Positions 7,860-17,816 of a stretch of 64,000 nucleotides of DNA are shown here, in pieces. A program made the position numbers and the translations under genes. The stretch is from Promethearchaeota archaeon (GTDB taxonomy: Archaea; Asgardarchaeota; Lokiarchaeia; Sigyniarchaeales; SOKP01). The notes beneath the pieces are model-generated. The model was not told the origin of the DNA. It did not search any database and saw only the letters and a list, made by a program, of their open reading frames with translations. The stretch spans positions 372,001 through 436,000 of the forward strand of contig JAHPZE010000001.1 of assembly GCA_019058365.1 (NCBI GenBank), given 5' to 3'. The number at the start of each line of letters is the position of its first letter. The stretch's first letter is position 1.

Positions 7860-8048
7860 ATGACAAAAGAAATACAAGATCTTTATCGAATAAATGATAG
7901 GAATATTTTCAATTCTTATCGAGTAAAACAAAAAGAAAAAATAAATAATAATTGTATTACAAAAGAAGATTTTAAAGCCTCTATGAAGCAATGGCAACGT
8001 AAAAAGAAGATAGATAATTTGATTAGAAAGTTGGAGAATAAAATGTGA
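7860..8048 (+). CDS. Small basic protein, 62 residues, unknown
   Basis: A charged, Lys/Asn-rich protein with no hydrophobic segment and no recognisable motif. It is preceded by a purine-rich GGGATGAGGATG sequence ending three bases before the ATG, a plausible ribosome-binding site, which supports translation. It is followed by another small plus-strand gene after about 80 bases. The Asn/Lys composition fits the AT-rich genome, so composition alone neither supports nor denies coding. Confidence 0.45.
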   Translation: MTKEIQDLYRINDRNIFNSYRVKQKEKINNNCITKEDFKASMKQWQRKKKIDNLIRKLENKM

Positions 8049-8130
8049 ATCATAATTACTTATTAGATTATTTTATTTAAAATTTGTAAAAAATAAATTC
8101 CAAATAAAAATAAAAGGGGTGATATGAAAA

Positions 8131-8460
8131 ATGTTAATAGCACAACCTGAAGTATTTTTTGAATTACTGCCAAAAAATAAAGTTAATTTATTAAAAGTCA
8201 TAGAAATGACTGAAAATCGAAAAATAAAAACTGAAAAAGTTTTTCAGCATTTATTAAATAGCTTTTTCCCATTTGATGCTATGTGTTGGGCTCTTGCAGA
8301 ACTTAATTTGATATTTGAGAAGGGGCATAAGAAATATTCTGAAAAGGACGTTATTAAAAAAGCTGAGGAGATTTTAGATTCATCATTGGATTATAAGACT
8401 ATCTGCTGGTTCATAGCATTATTTAAAGTTTACCTTGAGGAAATTGGAGATTATCCATAA
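8131..8460 (+). CDS. Unknown protein, 109 residues
   Basis: A soluble, probably alpha-helical protein. It contains F-P-F-D-A-M-C-W-A-L-A-E-L and D-Y-K-T-I-C-W-F-I-A-L-F, two related Cys-Trp helices about 55 residues apart, which suggests an internal repeat. AGGGGTGAT (8115-8123) is a good ribosome-binding site seven bases before ATG 8131; the nearer ATG at 8124 is in another frame that closes quickly. I do not recognise the family. Confidence 0.6.
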   Translation: MLIAQPEVFFELLPKNKVNLLKVIEMTENRKIKTEKVFQHLLNSFFPFDAMCWALAELNLIFEKGHKKYSEKDVIKKAEEILDSSLDYKTICWFIALFKVYLEEIGDYP

Positions 8461-8480
8461 TAATATAGTTTAATAGAATT

Positions 8481-8502
8481 AAAAAAAAAAAAAAATTTTT
8501 TT
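8481..8502. terminator. A15/T7 tract between convergent genes
   Basis: A run of 15 A followed by 7 T separates the plus-strand gene ending at 8460 from the minus-strand gene ending at 8507. In archaea T-tracts are sufficient for termination, so this can act in both directions. Confidence 0.5.
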
Positions 8503-8506
8503 AAAT

Positions 8507-9391
8507 TTAAAATTTCTGAGACCTAAGGAAAAATGAAAGATTTCTCTTAAGAACAGGAAGAACTCGTTCTGCATCAGGAGGAGAAAACATTTTAAGCTTT
8601 TTAGATAAGGAAGATGCTAATTTATCGTCTTTGGATCCGTCCAATAACAACCTAGTTTCTTCTTCTGTAATAGTCTCAAGCCTTTCTGTTAACCCGATTA
8701 CTTCGCGATTGCTTGGACAAGATTTTTGGCATCTCATACATCCAATTAAAGCGTTATGAGCATCAGAAGGAATCCAGTCTGGAATTATTCCTTTAATTTC
8801 ATTATACACAGAAATACATTTCCCTGCATTAATTACAAAATCATTATCAGTTGGTGCAGGTATTGCGTTTGTCGGGCAGTTATTAAAACAAATTGTGCAA
8901 TTTTCACATTGATCCATCATTTTTATTTCTGTCCAATGATCTTTTTCAAACTGAAAATCTGTAAAATAGGCAAATAAATTTATCATACTCCCCCAACCAT
9001 CAATATAACAAATATTATTCCTTCCATATTTTCCAAGCCCACTTCTAACAGCTAATAATTTCACATGTAGTTTATTAGTAAATTCAACTTTATATCCTGA
9101 TTCCTTTATTATCTCTTTTAATATTAGATTCTCGAAGTCTTCAAATGTTGTTCCATCATCATAATAATTGGGGGGTATCATGATTTCATGGTTCTTGCCA
9201 TCTAAATGAAAATTTACTAATGCTAACTTACTAAATATTGCAAGTATTACTATCGATTTAGCATTAGGAAGATTTTCTGGGATTTCAAACTTTTTACTGT
9301 CAATATAACTCCTATAAACTTCATTATCACTAAGTTTTCCCGCACGACGCAATTTATCGATATCTTCTTGAAGTTCTCCTAAATGTTCCAC
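8507..9391 (-). CDS. QueG-like 4Fe-4S reductase
   Basis: A 294-residue protein of the epoxyqueuosine reductase-like group (DUF1730 plus double ferredoxin). It has a long N-terminal domain, then C-E-N-C-T-I-C-F-N-N-C-P near residues 165-176 and C-M-R-C-Q-K-S-C-P-S-N near residues 221-231, giving two [4Fe-4S] clusters. G-L-G-K-Y-G-R-N, a conserved loop, precedes the first cluster. True QueG reduces epoxyqueuosine in tRNA; many archaeal homologues are diverged 4Fe-4S proteins of unknown substrate, and this one is shorter, lacking the HEAT-like C-terminus of bacterial QueG. It is isolated from other redox genes. Confidence 0.75.
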   Translation of the reverse strand: MEHLGELQEDIDKLRRAGKLSDNEVYRSYIDSKKFEIPENLPNAKSIVILAIFSKLALVNFHLDGKNHEIMIPPNYYDDGTTFEDFENLILKEIIKESGYKVEFTNKLHVKLLAVRSGLGKYGRNNICYIDGWGSMINLFAYFTDFQFEKDHWTEIKMMDQCENCTICFNNCPTNAIPAPTDNDFVINAGKCISVYNEIKGIIPDWIPSDAHNALIGCMRCQKSCPSNREVIGLTERLETITEEETRLLLDGSKDDKLASSLSKKLKMFSPPDAERVLPVLKRNLSFFLRSQKF

Positions 9392-9712
9392 TGAAATGGT
9401 ACGATATTTATATTCAAAATTTAAATTATTGCGGCTATACGTAAATAATTACCTTTAAAATTTAGTAATTTAATTTCAGAAATTAAAAATATTAATGTTG
9501 TAGTATAATTTTAAATTTTACTGAATTGTCTTCTTCTGTTTAAATTTCTGGTCTTGTTCTAATATTGTTAATGAAATTTAAAACCTTAATTCAATTTAAT
9601 AAATGAAAGTTTGGAAAAACAAATTTGAAAAATATTAAAATTGCATATTAATAAATGGGTTGAATTATTTCATTAGAGGTAAGACATTTAGAGAAAAAGT
9701 TTATTTGATATA
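9392..9712. other. Intergenic, no gene seen
   Basis: AT-rich stretch between two minus-strand genes, presumably holding the promoter of the QueG-like gene. No reading frame, repeat or RNA was recognised. Confidence 0.5.
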
Positions 9713-10567
9713 TTAAGTTGGAAATTTAATTTTATCTAAAGTGATTTCAAAATCTTTCTCTTTCTTTATGAGAACCCCCAAAAACGGAATTTCTTTTTTC
9801 AAATCATCCATTGTTATTCCACTTTTTAATAACACTCCAATCCAATCAAGAAGTTCAGAGGTAGAGGGCATTTTTCGAAGTTTTGTTATAGCTCTTAATG
9901 CATAAAAATGTTGTAAACATTGATCTAAGAGGTTTTGTTTTAAATTAGGGTAATGTAGTCTACAAATTTCTGCCATAAATGTTTTAGAGGGGAATTCAAT
10001 CCAGTGAAATACACATCTTCTTAGAAATGCATCAGGAAGTTCTTTTTCATTATTTGAAGTAATTACTACAATTGGTCTGGTTTTAGCTTTCACAAATTCT
10101 TTGGTCTCTTTAATGTAAAACTCCATAACATCTAATTCTTGAAGTAAGTCATTAGGAAATTCAATATCAGCTTTATCAATCTCATCTAATAAAAGAACAA
10201 CTTGTTCTTCAGAATCAAACGCATCTCCTAAAGGTCCAAGTGTTATATAATCATGTATATTATCAACATCTCGATCTTCGCAACCAAACCTACTATCATT
10301 CAGTCTCTGAACTGTATCATACATATAACATCCGTCAATAGCTTCAGTAGTACTTTTAATGTTCCATACTATTAATTTCTTATTTAAACTTTCAGCTATA
10401 GCATGTGCTAGCATTGTTTTTCCAGTTCCTGGTTCTCCTTTTACTAATAAAGGTCGTCCGAGAGCTATTGCAACGTTCACAATATTTCTAAGTTGAGGAT
10501 CAGCGAGATATTTCACATTCTGAGTTTTTACGTCTCCTTGGAATTTATTAAAACCAGTATTACTCAT
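9713..10567 (-). CDS. MoxR-family AAA ATPase
   Basis: A 284-residue AAA+ ATPase. Walker A G-E-P-G-T-G-K-T-M-L-A is near residues 41-51 and Walker B V-V-L-L-L-D-E-I-D-K-A-D near residues 122-133. A sensor I-T-S-N-N-E-K-E-L-P-D-A-F-L-R-R-C follows. MoxR ATPases normally act with a VWA-domain protein (CoxE-like) encoded next door to assemble metal centres or remodel complexes. Neither neighbour here is a VWA protein: upstream is a regulatory gap, downstream the QueG-like gene. The client is therefore unknown. Confidence 0.88.
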   Translation of the reverse strand: MSNTGFNKFQGDVKTQNVKYLADPQLRNIVNVAIALGRPLLVKGEPGTGKTMLAHAIAESLNKKLIVWNIKSTTEAIDGCYMYDTVQRLNDSRFGCEDRDVDNIHDYITLGPLGDAFDSEEQVVLLLDEIDKADIEFPNDLLQELDVMEFYIKETKEFVKAKTRPIVVITSNNEKELPDAFLRRCVFHWIEFPSKTFMAEICRLHYPNLKQNLLDQCLQHFYALRAITKLRKMPSTSELLDWIGVLLKSGITMDDLKKEIPFLGVLIKKEKDFEITLDKIKFPT

Positions 10568-10878
10568 AATTGAAAGAAATTAATTTAAAATTAAATAATT
10601 TTTGAATAATTTTTATTAGATTTAATTAGAAATATAAAAAAATGAATAGCATTAATTTAGTTAAGATTAAAGATTCTTTTCTAAATAAATCTCTTTTTGG
10701 GTTGTAAATCCTTAAAAACTTATATTCTAACGAGTTCTATTCAAAAAATCGAATATTAATTTCTCTTTTGTATAATAAAAAATAAAAATAAATTTTAAAT
10801 AATCCTCATCAAATATAATTAACCATCTATTCCTCTTAAAATGGAATTTATAAAGAAAAGATTTAGGTGAAAACTAAT
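10568..10878. other. Divergent promoter region, no gene seen
   Basis: AT-rich spacer between the MoxR gene (minus) and the channel gene (plus). An AGGTGA sequence at 10865-10870 is a ribosome-binding site for the plus-strand gene. Nothing else was recognised. Confidence 0.5.
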
Positions 10879-11271
10879 TTGTCCAAAGAAAATGAAATGT
10901 TAGAAGAGTTAAAAAAAATTAGAGAATTTCTCACTCCCCCACCGACACCTCCGCCTCCAAAAAATTTACTTCAAGAATTTAAAGATTTTATCAAAACGTA
11001 TAAAGTAATGGGGCTTGCTGTCGCATTCATCATGGCTCTTTATCTTGGTCGACTTGTCCAATCCATAGTAACTGCATTCCTCTCACCACTTCTCAATAAT
11101 CTCTTCATACTAATTGGATTTCTAAATCCAGCGGTAGCTACCGCAGACCCATCATCGTATCCCTTAAACCTCAATCCCACATTATTCATTAGTGAATTAA
11201 TCACCTTTATAATCGTAGCAATCGTTATCTTCATCTTAGTAAAGTTGACAAAACGACTTGGAATTGAATAA
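10879..11271 (+). CDS. MscL-like membrane channel protein
   Basis: About 130 residues. A short charged N-terminal helix and a Pro-rich linker (T-P-P-P-T-P-P-P-P) precede F-K-D-F-I-K-T-Y-K-V-M-G-L-A-V-A-F, which resembles the pore-lining first helix of large-conductance mechanosensitive channels. A second hydrophobic span lies near the C-terminus. The Pro-rich linker is unusual for bacterial MscL. I chose TTG 10879 because AGGTGA lies eight bases upstream; the GTG at 10867 falls inside that ribosome-binding sequence. A later ATG (10897) is also possible. Its likely role is osmotic relief. Confidence 0.7.
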   Translation: MSKENEMLEELKKIREFLTPPPTPPPPKNLLQEFKDFIKTYKVMGLAVAFIMALYLGRLVQSIVTAFLSPLLNNLFILIGFLNPAVATADPSSYPLNLNPTLFISELITFIIVAIVIFILVKLTKRLGIE

Positions 11272-11294
11272 ATAATACTTCAATTCAAAAAATT

Positions 11295-11318
11295 AAAAAA
11301 AAAAAATTTTTTTTTATT
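11295..11318. terminator. A12/T9 tract between convergent genes
   Basis: A run of about 12 A and 9 T lies between the ends of the plus-strand channel gene (11271) and the minus-strand thiolase gene (11319), resembling the tract at 8481. It is probably a bidirectional terminator. Confidence 0.5.
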
Positions 11319-12506
11319 TTAATCTCTCTGACCTAAAACAGTTACGGAACAAACAGTAAATGCTCCACCCAAATTGTGGCATAACCCAACTTTTGCATCA
11401 GGAACTTGTCTTCCTTCAGCTCTTCCTTGGAGTTGTTTTGTTATTTCTGTCAACATTCTACATCCTGTACTTCCGATAGGATGCCCAAAACTTTTCAATC
11501 CTCCAGATGGATTAATTGCTATTTCGCCATCCCAATTAAATGTACCGTTTTTTAATTCTTCAGCTGCTTTTCCCCTCTCACAGAATTTTAAATCTTGACA
11601 ATTTAATAATTCAGTTATGGTAAAGCAATCATGAACTTCAGCGCAATCAATTTCTTTTCGCGGATTTGTAATTCCTGCTTCTTTATAAGCATATTCTCCA
11701 GCTTTCTCAGTTGCAGGAAAGTGTGTAAATTCTGCGCCAGGACCTCCCTGAGGAACGTACCAAGGGAAATTAGTTTGACATGAAATAGCATTGGCTTTAA
11801 CTAAGATATAATCATCAGCATGAGCATAACTTTCAGCTAATTCGGGTGTTGTCAATATAAGAGCAGCAGAACCATCACTCATAGCACAACAATCAAAGCG
11901 ACCAAGTGGGTCTGCAATCATCGGTGCTTTCATTACTTGGTCAATTGTTATTCTACTCCTAAAATGAGCTTTTGGATGGTCCGCACCATTATCATGATTT
12001 TTTACTGCTACTCGTGCTAAATCTTCCTTTGTCCAACCATACTCATGAAAACTTCTTGTTGCAGCCATAGAAAACATCGCTGGTGCGGATGGTGTTGGAT
12101 ATAATGGGTGTCCAAACTGCTTAAAACCTGGAAGTCCACTACCTCCCTCATCCATTAGTTTCTCTACTCCACACGCAAGTGCAACATCATATGCTCCAGA
12201 AGCAATAGCAAATGATGCATTTCTAAACGCATCCATTCCGCTCGCGCAATAATTTTCAACTCGAGTAGACGGTTTTCCGTCTAATCTTAGAATATCTTCA
12301 ACCATAGCACCGGAAAGACCAGTAAAGTAATAAAATATTCCGACCCAACTAGCATCAACCTCATCTTTTTTTATTCCAGCATCTTTAATTGCTCCTTGAA
12401 AGGCTTCAAAAAGAAGATCATATTGATTTTTATCCCATAATTCTCCATATTTCGTCATATCGCAGCCAATAATAGCAACTTTATCCTTAATTCCTTTTCT
12501 TCCCAT
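11319..12506 (-). CDS. Archaeal thiolase-family acyl-CoA acetyltransferase (SCP2-like)
   Basis: A 395-residue thiolase-fold enzyme. The nucleophile Cys is visible in V-E-N-Y-C-A-S-G-M-D-A-F near residue 88, and later motifs include E-V-H-D-C-F-T and G-G-L-K-S-F-G-H-P-I-G with the catalytic His. It should condense or cleave acyl-CoA units. An excellent ribosome-binding site, AAAGGAGGT, precedes the ATG. It is transcribed after the HMG-CoA-synthase-like/DUF35 gene with 15 bases between, the arrangement known for thiolase-DUF35-HMGCS complexes in archaea and for BbsAB-type thiolases. The usual separate DUF35 protein is instead fused to the neighbour. Confidence 0.9.
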   Translation of the reverse strand: MGRKGIKDKVAIIGCDMTKYGELWDKNQYDLLFEAFQGAIKDAGIKKDEVDASWVGIFYYFTGLSGAMVEDILRLDGKPSTRVENYCASGMDAFRNASFAIASGAYDVALACGVEKLMDEGGSGLPGFKQFGHPLYPTPSAPAMFSMAATRSFHEYGWTKEDLARVAVKNHDNGADHPKAHFRSRITIDQVMKAPMIADPLGRFDCCAMSDGSAALILTTPELAESYAHADDYILVKANAISCQTNFPWYVPQGGPGAEFTHFPATEKAGEYAYKEAGITNPRKEIDCAEVHDCFTITELLNCQDLKFCERGKAAEELKNGTFNWDGEIAINPSGGLKSFGHPIGSTGCRMLTEITKQLQGRAEGRQVPDAKVGLCHNLGGAFTVCSVTVLGQRD

Positions 12507-12521
12507 TTTTAATTACCTCCT

Positions 12522-13961
12522 TTATGGTCTCCCCCTTTCGGGACGACACTTCCAATAATAATTTTTAAATTCTGCACCTTCATGTTCTTTTCTAAAGGTT
12601 AATTCAACTCTCATACCAATTTGAACATTCTCTTCAGGTTTCTCGATTTCAGTCATATTTAATAGAACCCTTCCGCCACCATCTAAATCAACTACACATC
12701 GAGGCACTGGAGTATCAAGATAATTTCCTCCAACCAAATGATCTAAGGTATATGTAAAAATCGTACCTTTTAATCCAAGCTTCACCCGCTCAAGTTGGTC
12801 ATCAGCTCGACAGATATAACAAGATCTAAGCATATCTGGATATTGAATTGCTCCACAACTTTTACATTTTACGCCATACCATTTATATACTGATGCTGTG
12901 TCACGCCATATTAAAACAGCAGAACTTTTCCTGGTATATCTATCTTTTTCAAGAATTTCCTTAAAATCAAGAAATTTATCATAATTTTTTAATGATACCA
13001 TCGATTTTTGATGTCCTAAGACTCCCATTCGAGTTTTTCCAAGATCCCTTAGAGCATCTCTATTCTGAACTTGCAGTAATATCGCATCTGCTCCATCACC
13101 AAATCCTGCCATGATTATTTTTGCATCAGGTTTAGGTCTTCTTAAAGCACCGATAAATAATATAAATGGCATTGGAGTTCCTAAATCACCAAGTTGGAAA
13201 AACACACTGTTTTGAGCAACTCCTCCCGCAAATTTCATTATTTTTGAAACTCTGCCCTGCAATCGAGGATTATTATAATAATATGCTGCAGCACCGATCT
13301 CTTCTGGTTTCAAATTATTTCTCTTTAAAATTTCTGCCATTACTTTTGTGATACTCTCAAAGTAAAATTTTGTGTCCATTTTTACTTCATAAGTTCTTAT
13401 GAATTTATCCTTACCTGCTCTTTTCCAAGGTCCAGTAACATTTGCAGAAACTGAATAGTAGTCTTCTATAGATAACGGTAGATTATCCCCTTCAGCTATG
13501 AGTAAGGCAGCTGCACCATCAGCAAACCCATACTCCCACATTGTTGATGGTTCTGGAGCTCTAGTATCCGAGGCAACTACAAGAATGCTTTTAATATCTT
13601 TATTTGCTTTAATTGTATCAACTGCTCTTGACACTGCAGTTGTCCCTGCTTTTAAAGAATCTGTAAAATCTGCTGTTATTATATCTTCCCTCATATCTAA
13701 TATTGTCGCGATTAACGAAGCAGAATCTTTTTCTGTATATACTTGAGTTGTTGATGCAAAAAACAATCCATCAACTGCTTTAGGGTCAAAACCACTCAAA
13801 GCATCTAAACCAGCTTCAACAGCCATTGTAAGACTATCTTCATCAGCCATAGCTATAGATTTTGTTCCAGGAACGATTGGGAAATCCCACGCTTTTCCAA
13901 TAAGGTCTCGTGGCAATAAATACCTTGGCAAATAAGCTCCATACGATTTTATTCCTATCAA
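12522..13961 (-). CDS. HMG-CoA-synthase-like protein fused to a DUF35 Zn-ribbon/OB-fold domain, catalytic residues replaced
   Basis: A 479-residue two-part protein. Residues 1-340 have the ketoacyl-synthase fold (N-terminus G-I-K-S-Y-G-A-Y-L-P-R, later D-G-A-A-A-L-L-I). The rest is a DUF35 domain with C-K-S-C and C-Y-I-C zinc ligands and an OB-fold. In true archaeal HMG-CoA synthase the nucleophile lies in C-K-A-G-T; here the segment reads D-S-L-K-A-G-T, so Leu takes its place. The usual H-Q-P and G-N-T regions read N-N-P and G-D-L. This half is thus probably structural or substrate-channelling for the adjacent thiolase. Start is TTG 13961 with AAAGGGGAG upstream. Confidence 0.8.
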   Translation of the reverse strand: MIGIKSYGAYLPRYLLPRDLIGKAWDFPIVPGTKSIAMADEDSLTMAVEAGLDALSGFDPKAVDGLFFASTTQVYTEKDSASLIATILDMREDIITADFTDSLKAGTTAVSRAVDTIKANKDIKSILVVASDTRAPEPSTMWEYGFADGAAALLIAEGDNLPLSIEDYYSVSANVTGPWKRAGKDKFIRTYEVKMDTKFYFESITKVMAEILKRNNLKPEEIGAAAYYYNNPRLQGRVSKIMKFAGGVAQNSVFFQLGDLGTPMPFILFIGALRRPKPDAKIIMAGFGDGADAILLQVQNRDALRDLGKTRMGVLGHQKSMVSLKNYDKFLDFKEILEKDRYTRKSSAVLIWRDTASVYKWYGVKCKSCGAIQYPDMLRSCYICRADDQLERVKLGLKGTIFTYTLDHLVGGNYLDTPVPRCVVDLDGGGRVLLNMTEIEKPEENVQIGMRVELTFRKEHEGAEFKNYYWKCRPERGRP

Positions 13962-14231
13962 TTTTTATTTTCTCCCCTTTATATTTTTTTAATACTCATT
14001 TTAAAATTATTATATATATGATTTTGAATGCATCACGATAAATATATTTCCTCAAATTTGATCGAAAAAAAGAAATGAAAAGTATGACTAATTCTCAAGA
14101 TTTTTACTTTTTTGTACCACTATTTTAACAACAAGCATTTTAAAATTATAATTTAATTCATCAAATATGTTTAAGAATTTCAAAAAAAGGGAAAAACAAA
14201 ACAAATATAAAAAAAAATTGATTTTAGAAAT

Positions 14232-17200
14232 TTACTTTTTAAATTTCTTTTTAATTAGCACTAGAGTTGTAAGAGAGACTAATCCTACTAAAATAAATGG
14301 ATTATAACCTGGGATTCCACCTGATTCAGAAGGAGATAAAATTTCAAAATAGTCGCTATAATCATAAACATTAGGATGTAATATGTCTATAATTTTTATT
14401 CGATATTGATCTGAAGCATTTAGTTCTATTGGAAGTGACCAAGAAAATAAACCATCATTAGTTTCACTTGCACTTATTTCCATTATAAATTGGTTCCCAT
14501 CATATAGCTCTAATTTCACATTCGGAATTGTTCCTATTGAAGTCCAGTTTACATCATAAGATAATCCTATTATCCACTGACTAGCGCTTTCTGGTGCAGT
14601 AACTGTAATTGAAGGAGTGAAGATTTCAAAATATTCACTTGTATCAACATTATCGAAATAATCCATATCAATCAGTTTTATTTGATATTGGGTAGAATCT
14701 GTTAATCCTTCGGGAATTACCCATAGGAAATCACCATCATTAGGGGTACTACCAATAATTTCAGATACAAATACTCCACCTCGATAGAGTTCAATTTTAA
14801 CATTCTTAATATTTGGTGTCGGATCCCATGTTATGTGATAGGAACCATAAACCTCCCATGTGGAAGCTGTATCAGGTGTGATAATATGATTTGTGTAATC
14901 ATAACTAGTCGGACTATACATCACTAAGTTTTCAAGTAATTTTGTATAATTGAAATTTGCATTCCATTCAAGAGTCTGAGTATACATTACTATATACCCA
15001 CTTCCATATTCTAATTCAAGTAACACAGGATTAGAGCTCGCAACATCAAGTAGAATCTCTTTTGCTTGAGCAGGATAGGAATGAAAATATCCATGTGCAG
15101 ACCACCCCCAATCATCGAGCCCATCATCTTCGACTAAGTAAGGATTGAGTAACACAGGATGATAGGGTATATTAATTGAAACATTGTTAAGATAGGATTG
15201 TGTCTTATTAATACCTCCAGGTAATAAATAGGAATCATCCCATACTCCACCACCCCATCCGCTATCACAAGCAGAGAATTGTAAAATTCCACCATTAAAC
15301 GCATAATCTTCAAACCAAGTAACATTTCCAGCAAGTCTATCGTAGAATGCTTGGGTTTGGTCGGAAGAAATTATCACTTTATCATAAGGTGAGAGATCTA
15401 CTGAACCAAAATCTAAAGAGTCATACATATCATATGTGATATTATATTTGACTAATATAGGTTCTGTATCATTATTATTCCATGGATATCTATCTTGAAA
15501 CATTGCAACGGGACCTAAAATTGGGATGTATTTTGAATCAAGATAGATGTATAAGTAATCATCATCCCCATTCCAGTTAATAAAATCATTGTATGATTTT
15601 TCATAGAATCCAGGATAAGTAACATTTACAGTCCACCATCCAATATATAAACCTGTTACATTATAGAACCCAGAGCTATCTGTAAAGCCTTCATTGAATA
15701 ATTCTCCATTTGACATGTTATAACATCTTACATATGCATTTTCAATAGGATTAGTTGTGACACTATCACGTACCCTCACTTCAATATAGCCACTATCGGG
15801 GGGCAAAGGATCCATTCCAAAGTAAAGATAATCGTCATCCCCATTATAATTAATAAATTCCGAGAGCACCTTATCATAGTATCCTACTTTTGATACATAA
15901 ACATCATACCATCCTACATCCAATCCTGTTATATTATAAAACCCACTGCTATCTGTAGATCCAGAAGCTACTATATCATTAGTTGCATTTCTACATGTTA
16001 CGAGAGCAGATTGAATTGGGTTTGTGGTTATACTATCTTCAACCGTTACTTCAATATAACCTGTGGGAGGTGGGATAGGAGGATCGTTCACAGTTATTTG
16101 CGTTGAAATATATGCTATATTATCACTCTCATCAAATTCATCGATATAATCATATCTGTCGATAATCCATCCGACATAATAATTCCCAGCAGGAATGCTA
16201 GATGGAAAAGTGCCAGACCATAATGAATCTCCATAACTAAAAGGAGAAATTGATGACACATAATCAACACCTATTAAATAGTCAGCTGTGGATATAACAG
16301 TATTAGTAGAAGCATAATAATAAACATAGAAGCCTCCCGTATAGGCGGTTCCTACATTTCTTACATCACTCCATACACTAAAACTGGTTTGTCCTCTGGT
16401 TACTGTTCCTGTATTATAACCTGAATAAGTTGAGCCTCTATCTTTCATATCGGGTTTATCGGTAGGTGATGTATCTGCTGCTAACCAGTCAAAAATCCTA
16501 TTGTATTTATCAGTATTAAATCTCGTACCGTAATTCGAGAGTGTACCGCCCCTACCATAGGCATGAATTGTAAGTACATAACGATTCCCCCCAGTATATT
16601 TCCAAATTGGCATTCCACTCTGTCCTCCAGCCGTATCTATCCAGTAATAATGATTATACTCTGTTGCACCATCTCCATAGTCAAAATCAAAATACATGTC
16701 CTCACCACCTGCTAAATCAGCGGGATAACCAGCACTATTTACTCCATCAGTATAAAGAGTATCAGATGAAGCCGCTGTCATCCGTCCCATCCATCCAGTA
16801 TAAGATCCAACATTTCGATCAAGAGTTAGCATAGCCCAATCATGTTCTGGCATCTGTGATGAGGTCCATCCTGAATAAGAACGCATATATGTCATATATG
16901 CATGTCCAAATGGATCCCAACTACCATCTTTGCCAGGAACTACTTCAATTTCAGTTGCCCATCCACCATGACCATGAATATAGGCACAATGACCCGCTGT
17001 TAAAACATGAAAACCATCAACAATAAAGCCGGATCCAATCCAATGAGAAGCATCAGGGGCAGTAATGTATAATTTGCAAATCGTATTCCATGGGAAAGAT
17101 TCTGTATTAGAAATATAGGTACGATCATCAGGAAGTATAACATCCTCTGGTGTAGGGTAGTTTAAAAGACCTCTATATTCCTCTACGATTGAAGGATAGT

Positions 17201-17543
17201 CATTTAGTGAATTTTCAAGGGATTCAATATTTTCTACTCCAGTTTGTAGATCATAACCAACAGTTTCAAGATTATTTACCCCCGTTTCAGTATTTTGTGC
17301 TGAAAATTCTAATGCTTGTTCAATAGGTAACCATTCAAAATCATCTCTATTTTTTATAGGTTCTATTACTTCTTCCTCGAAATCTACATTACTATTCATA
17401 ATAGATAAATCCGGAGCAGTCTTAATTTGAGGTGTTTTAGTAGGTATACCATAACTATTGCTGAAAGATACCATTGAAAAGGAGAAAGATAAGATTAGTC
17501 CTAAAATTCCGAAAAAAATTACTTTATTTTTATGTAATTTCAT
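14232..17543 (-). CDS. Secreted membrane-anchored V8-like serine protease with multidomain C-terminus
   Basis: About 1103 residues. A signal peptide (M-K-L-H-K-N-K then a hydrophobic core) leads to a trypsin-fold protease with V-L-T-A-G-H-C (His about 185), H-D-W-A-M-L (Asp about 235) and G-G-Q-S-G-M-P (Ser about 309). Then come a CARDB-like domain, two carboxypeptidase-regulatory-like (CNA-B-like) repeats ending D-D-Y-L-Y, a module of about 190 residues shared with the protein at 21897, two Kre9/KNH-type repeats ending Y-F-E-I, a C-terminal span and a Lys tail. ATG 17543 is preferred because GGAG lies seven bases upstream; ATG 17576 is in frame. It likely works outside the cell. Confidence 0.85.
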   Translation of the reverse strand: MKLHKNKVIFFGILGLILSFSFSMVSFSNSYGIPTKTPQIKTAPDLSIMNSNVDFEEEVIEPIKNRDDFEWLPIEQALEFSAQNTETGVNNLETVGYDLQTGVENIESLENSLNDYPSIVEEYRGLLNYPTPEDVILPDDRTYISNTESFPWNTICKLYITAPDASHWIGSGFIVDGFHVLTAGHCAYIHGHGGWATEIEVVPGKDGSWDPFGHAYMTYMRSYSGWTSSQMPEHDWAMLTLDRNVGSYTGWMGRMTAASSDTLYTDGVNSAGYPADLAGGEDMYFDFDYGDGATEYNHYYWIDTAGGQSGMPIWKYTGGNRYVLTIHAYGRGGTLSNYGTRFNTDKYNRIFDWLAADTSPTDKPDMKDRGSTYSGYNTGTVTRGQTSFSVWSDVRNVGTAYTGGFYVYYYASTNTVISTADYLIGVDYVSSISPFSYGDSLWSGTFPSSIPAGNYYVGWIIDRYDYIDEFDESDNIAYISTQITVNDPPIPPPTGYIEVTVEDSITTNPIQSALVTCRNATNDIVASGSTDSSGFYNITGLDVGWYDVYVSKVGYYDKVLSEFINYNGDDDYLYFGMDPLPPDSGYIEVRVRDSVTTNPIENAYVRCYNMSNGELFNEGFTDSSGFYNVTGLYIGWWTVNVTYPGFYEKSYNDFINWNGDDDYLYIYLDSKYIPILGPVAMFQDRYPWNNNDTEPILVKYNITYDMYDSLDFGSVDLSPYDKVIISSDQTQAFYDRLAGNVTWFEDYAFNGGILQFSACDSGWGGGVWDDSYLLPGGINKTQSYLNNVSINIPYHPVLLNPYLVEDDGLDDWGWSAHGYFHSYPAQAKEILLDVASSNPVLLELEYGSGYIVMYTQTLEWNANFNYTKLLENLVMYSPTSYDYTNHIITPDTASTWEVYGSYHITWDPTPNIKNVKIELYRGGVFVSEIIGSTPNDGDFLWVIPEGLTDSTQYQIKLIDMDYFDNVDTSEYFEIFTPSITVTAPESASQWIIGLSYDVNWTSIGTIPNVKLELYDGNQFIMEISASETNDGLFSWSLPIELNASDQYRIKIIDILHPNVYDYSDYFEILSPSESGGIPGYNPFILVGLVSLTTLVLIKKKFKK

Positions 17544-17816
17544 TGTTCGTCTCCAAATTTTTATTCTTTTTACCATTTTTATTTAAATTTAACGTTCAAA
17601 AATAAACGTTAAACTTAATAATACAATTCGCAAATATAAATATTTGTTAATTGCTTCCAATTTTGTACTACGAATTTTAATAGCACTTAATTTTTTGCTT
17701 GATTCTACGTTAAGAGTTTAGAAATTAAAATAAATCAAATTCATATTCTTTTATAAATTTTAAAATTTAAAGAAAAGTAATAAAGTAATTCTAAAAATAT
17801 AAAAAATTAAAGAATA

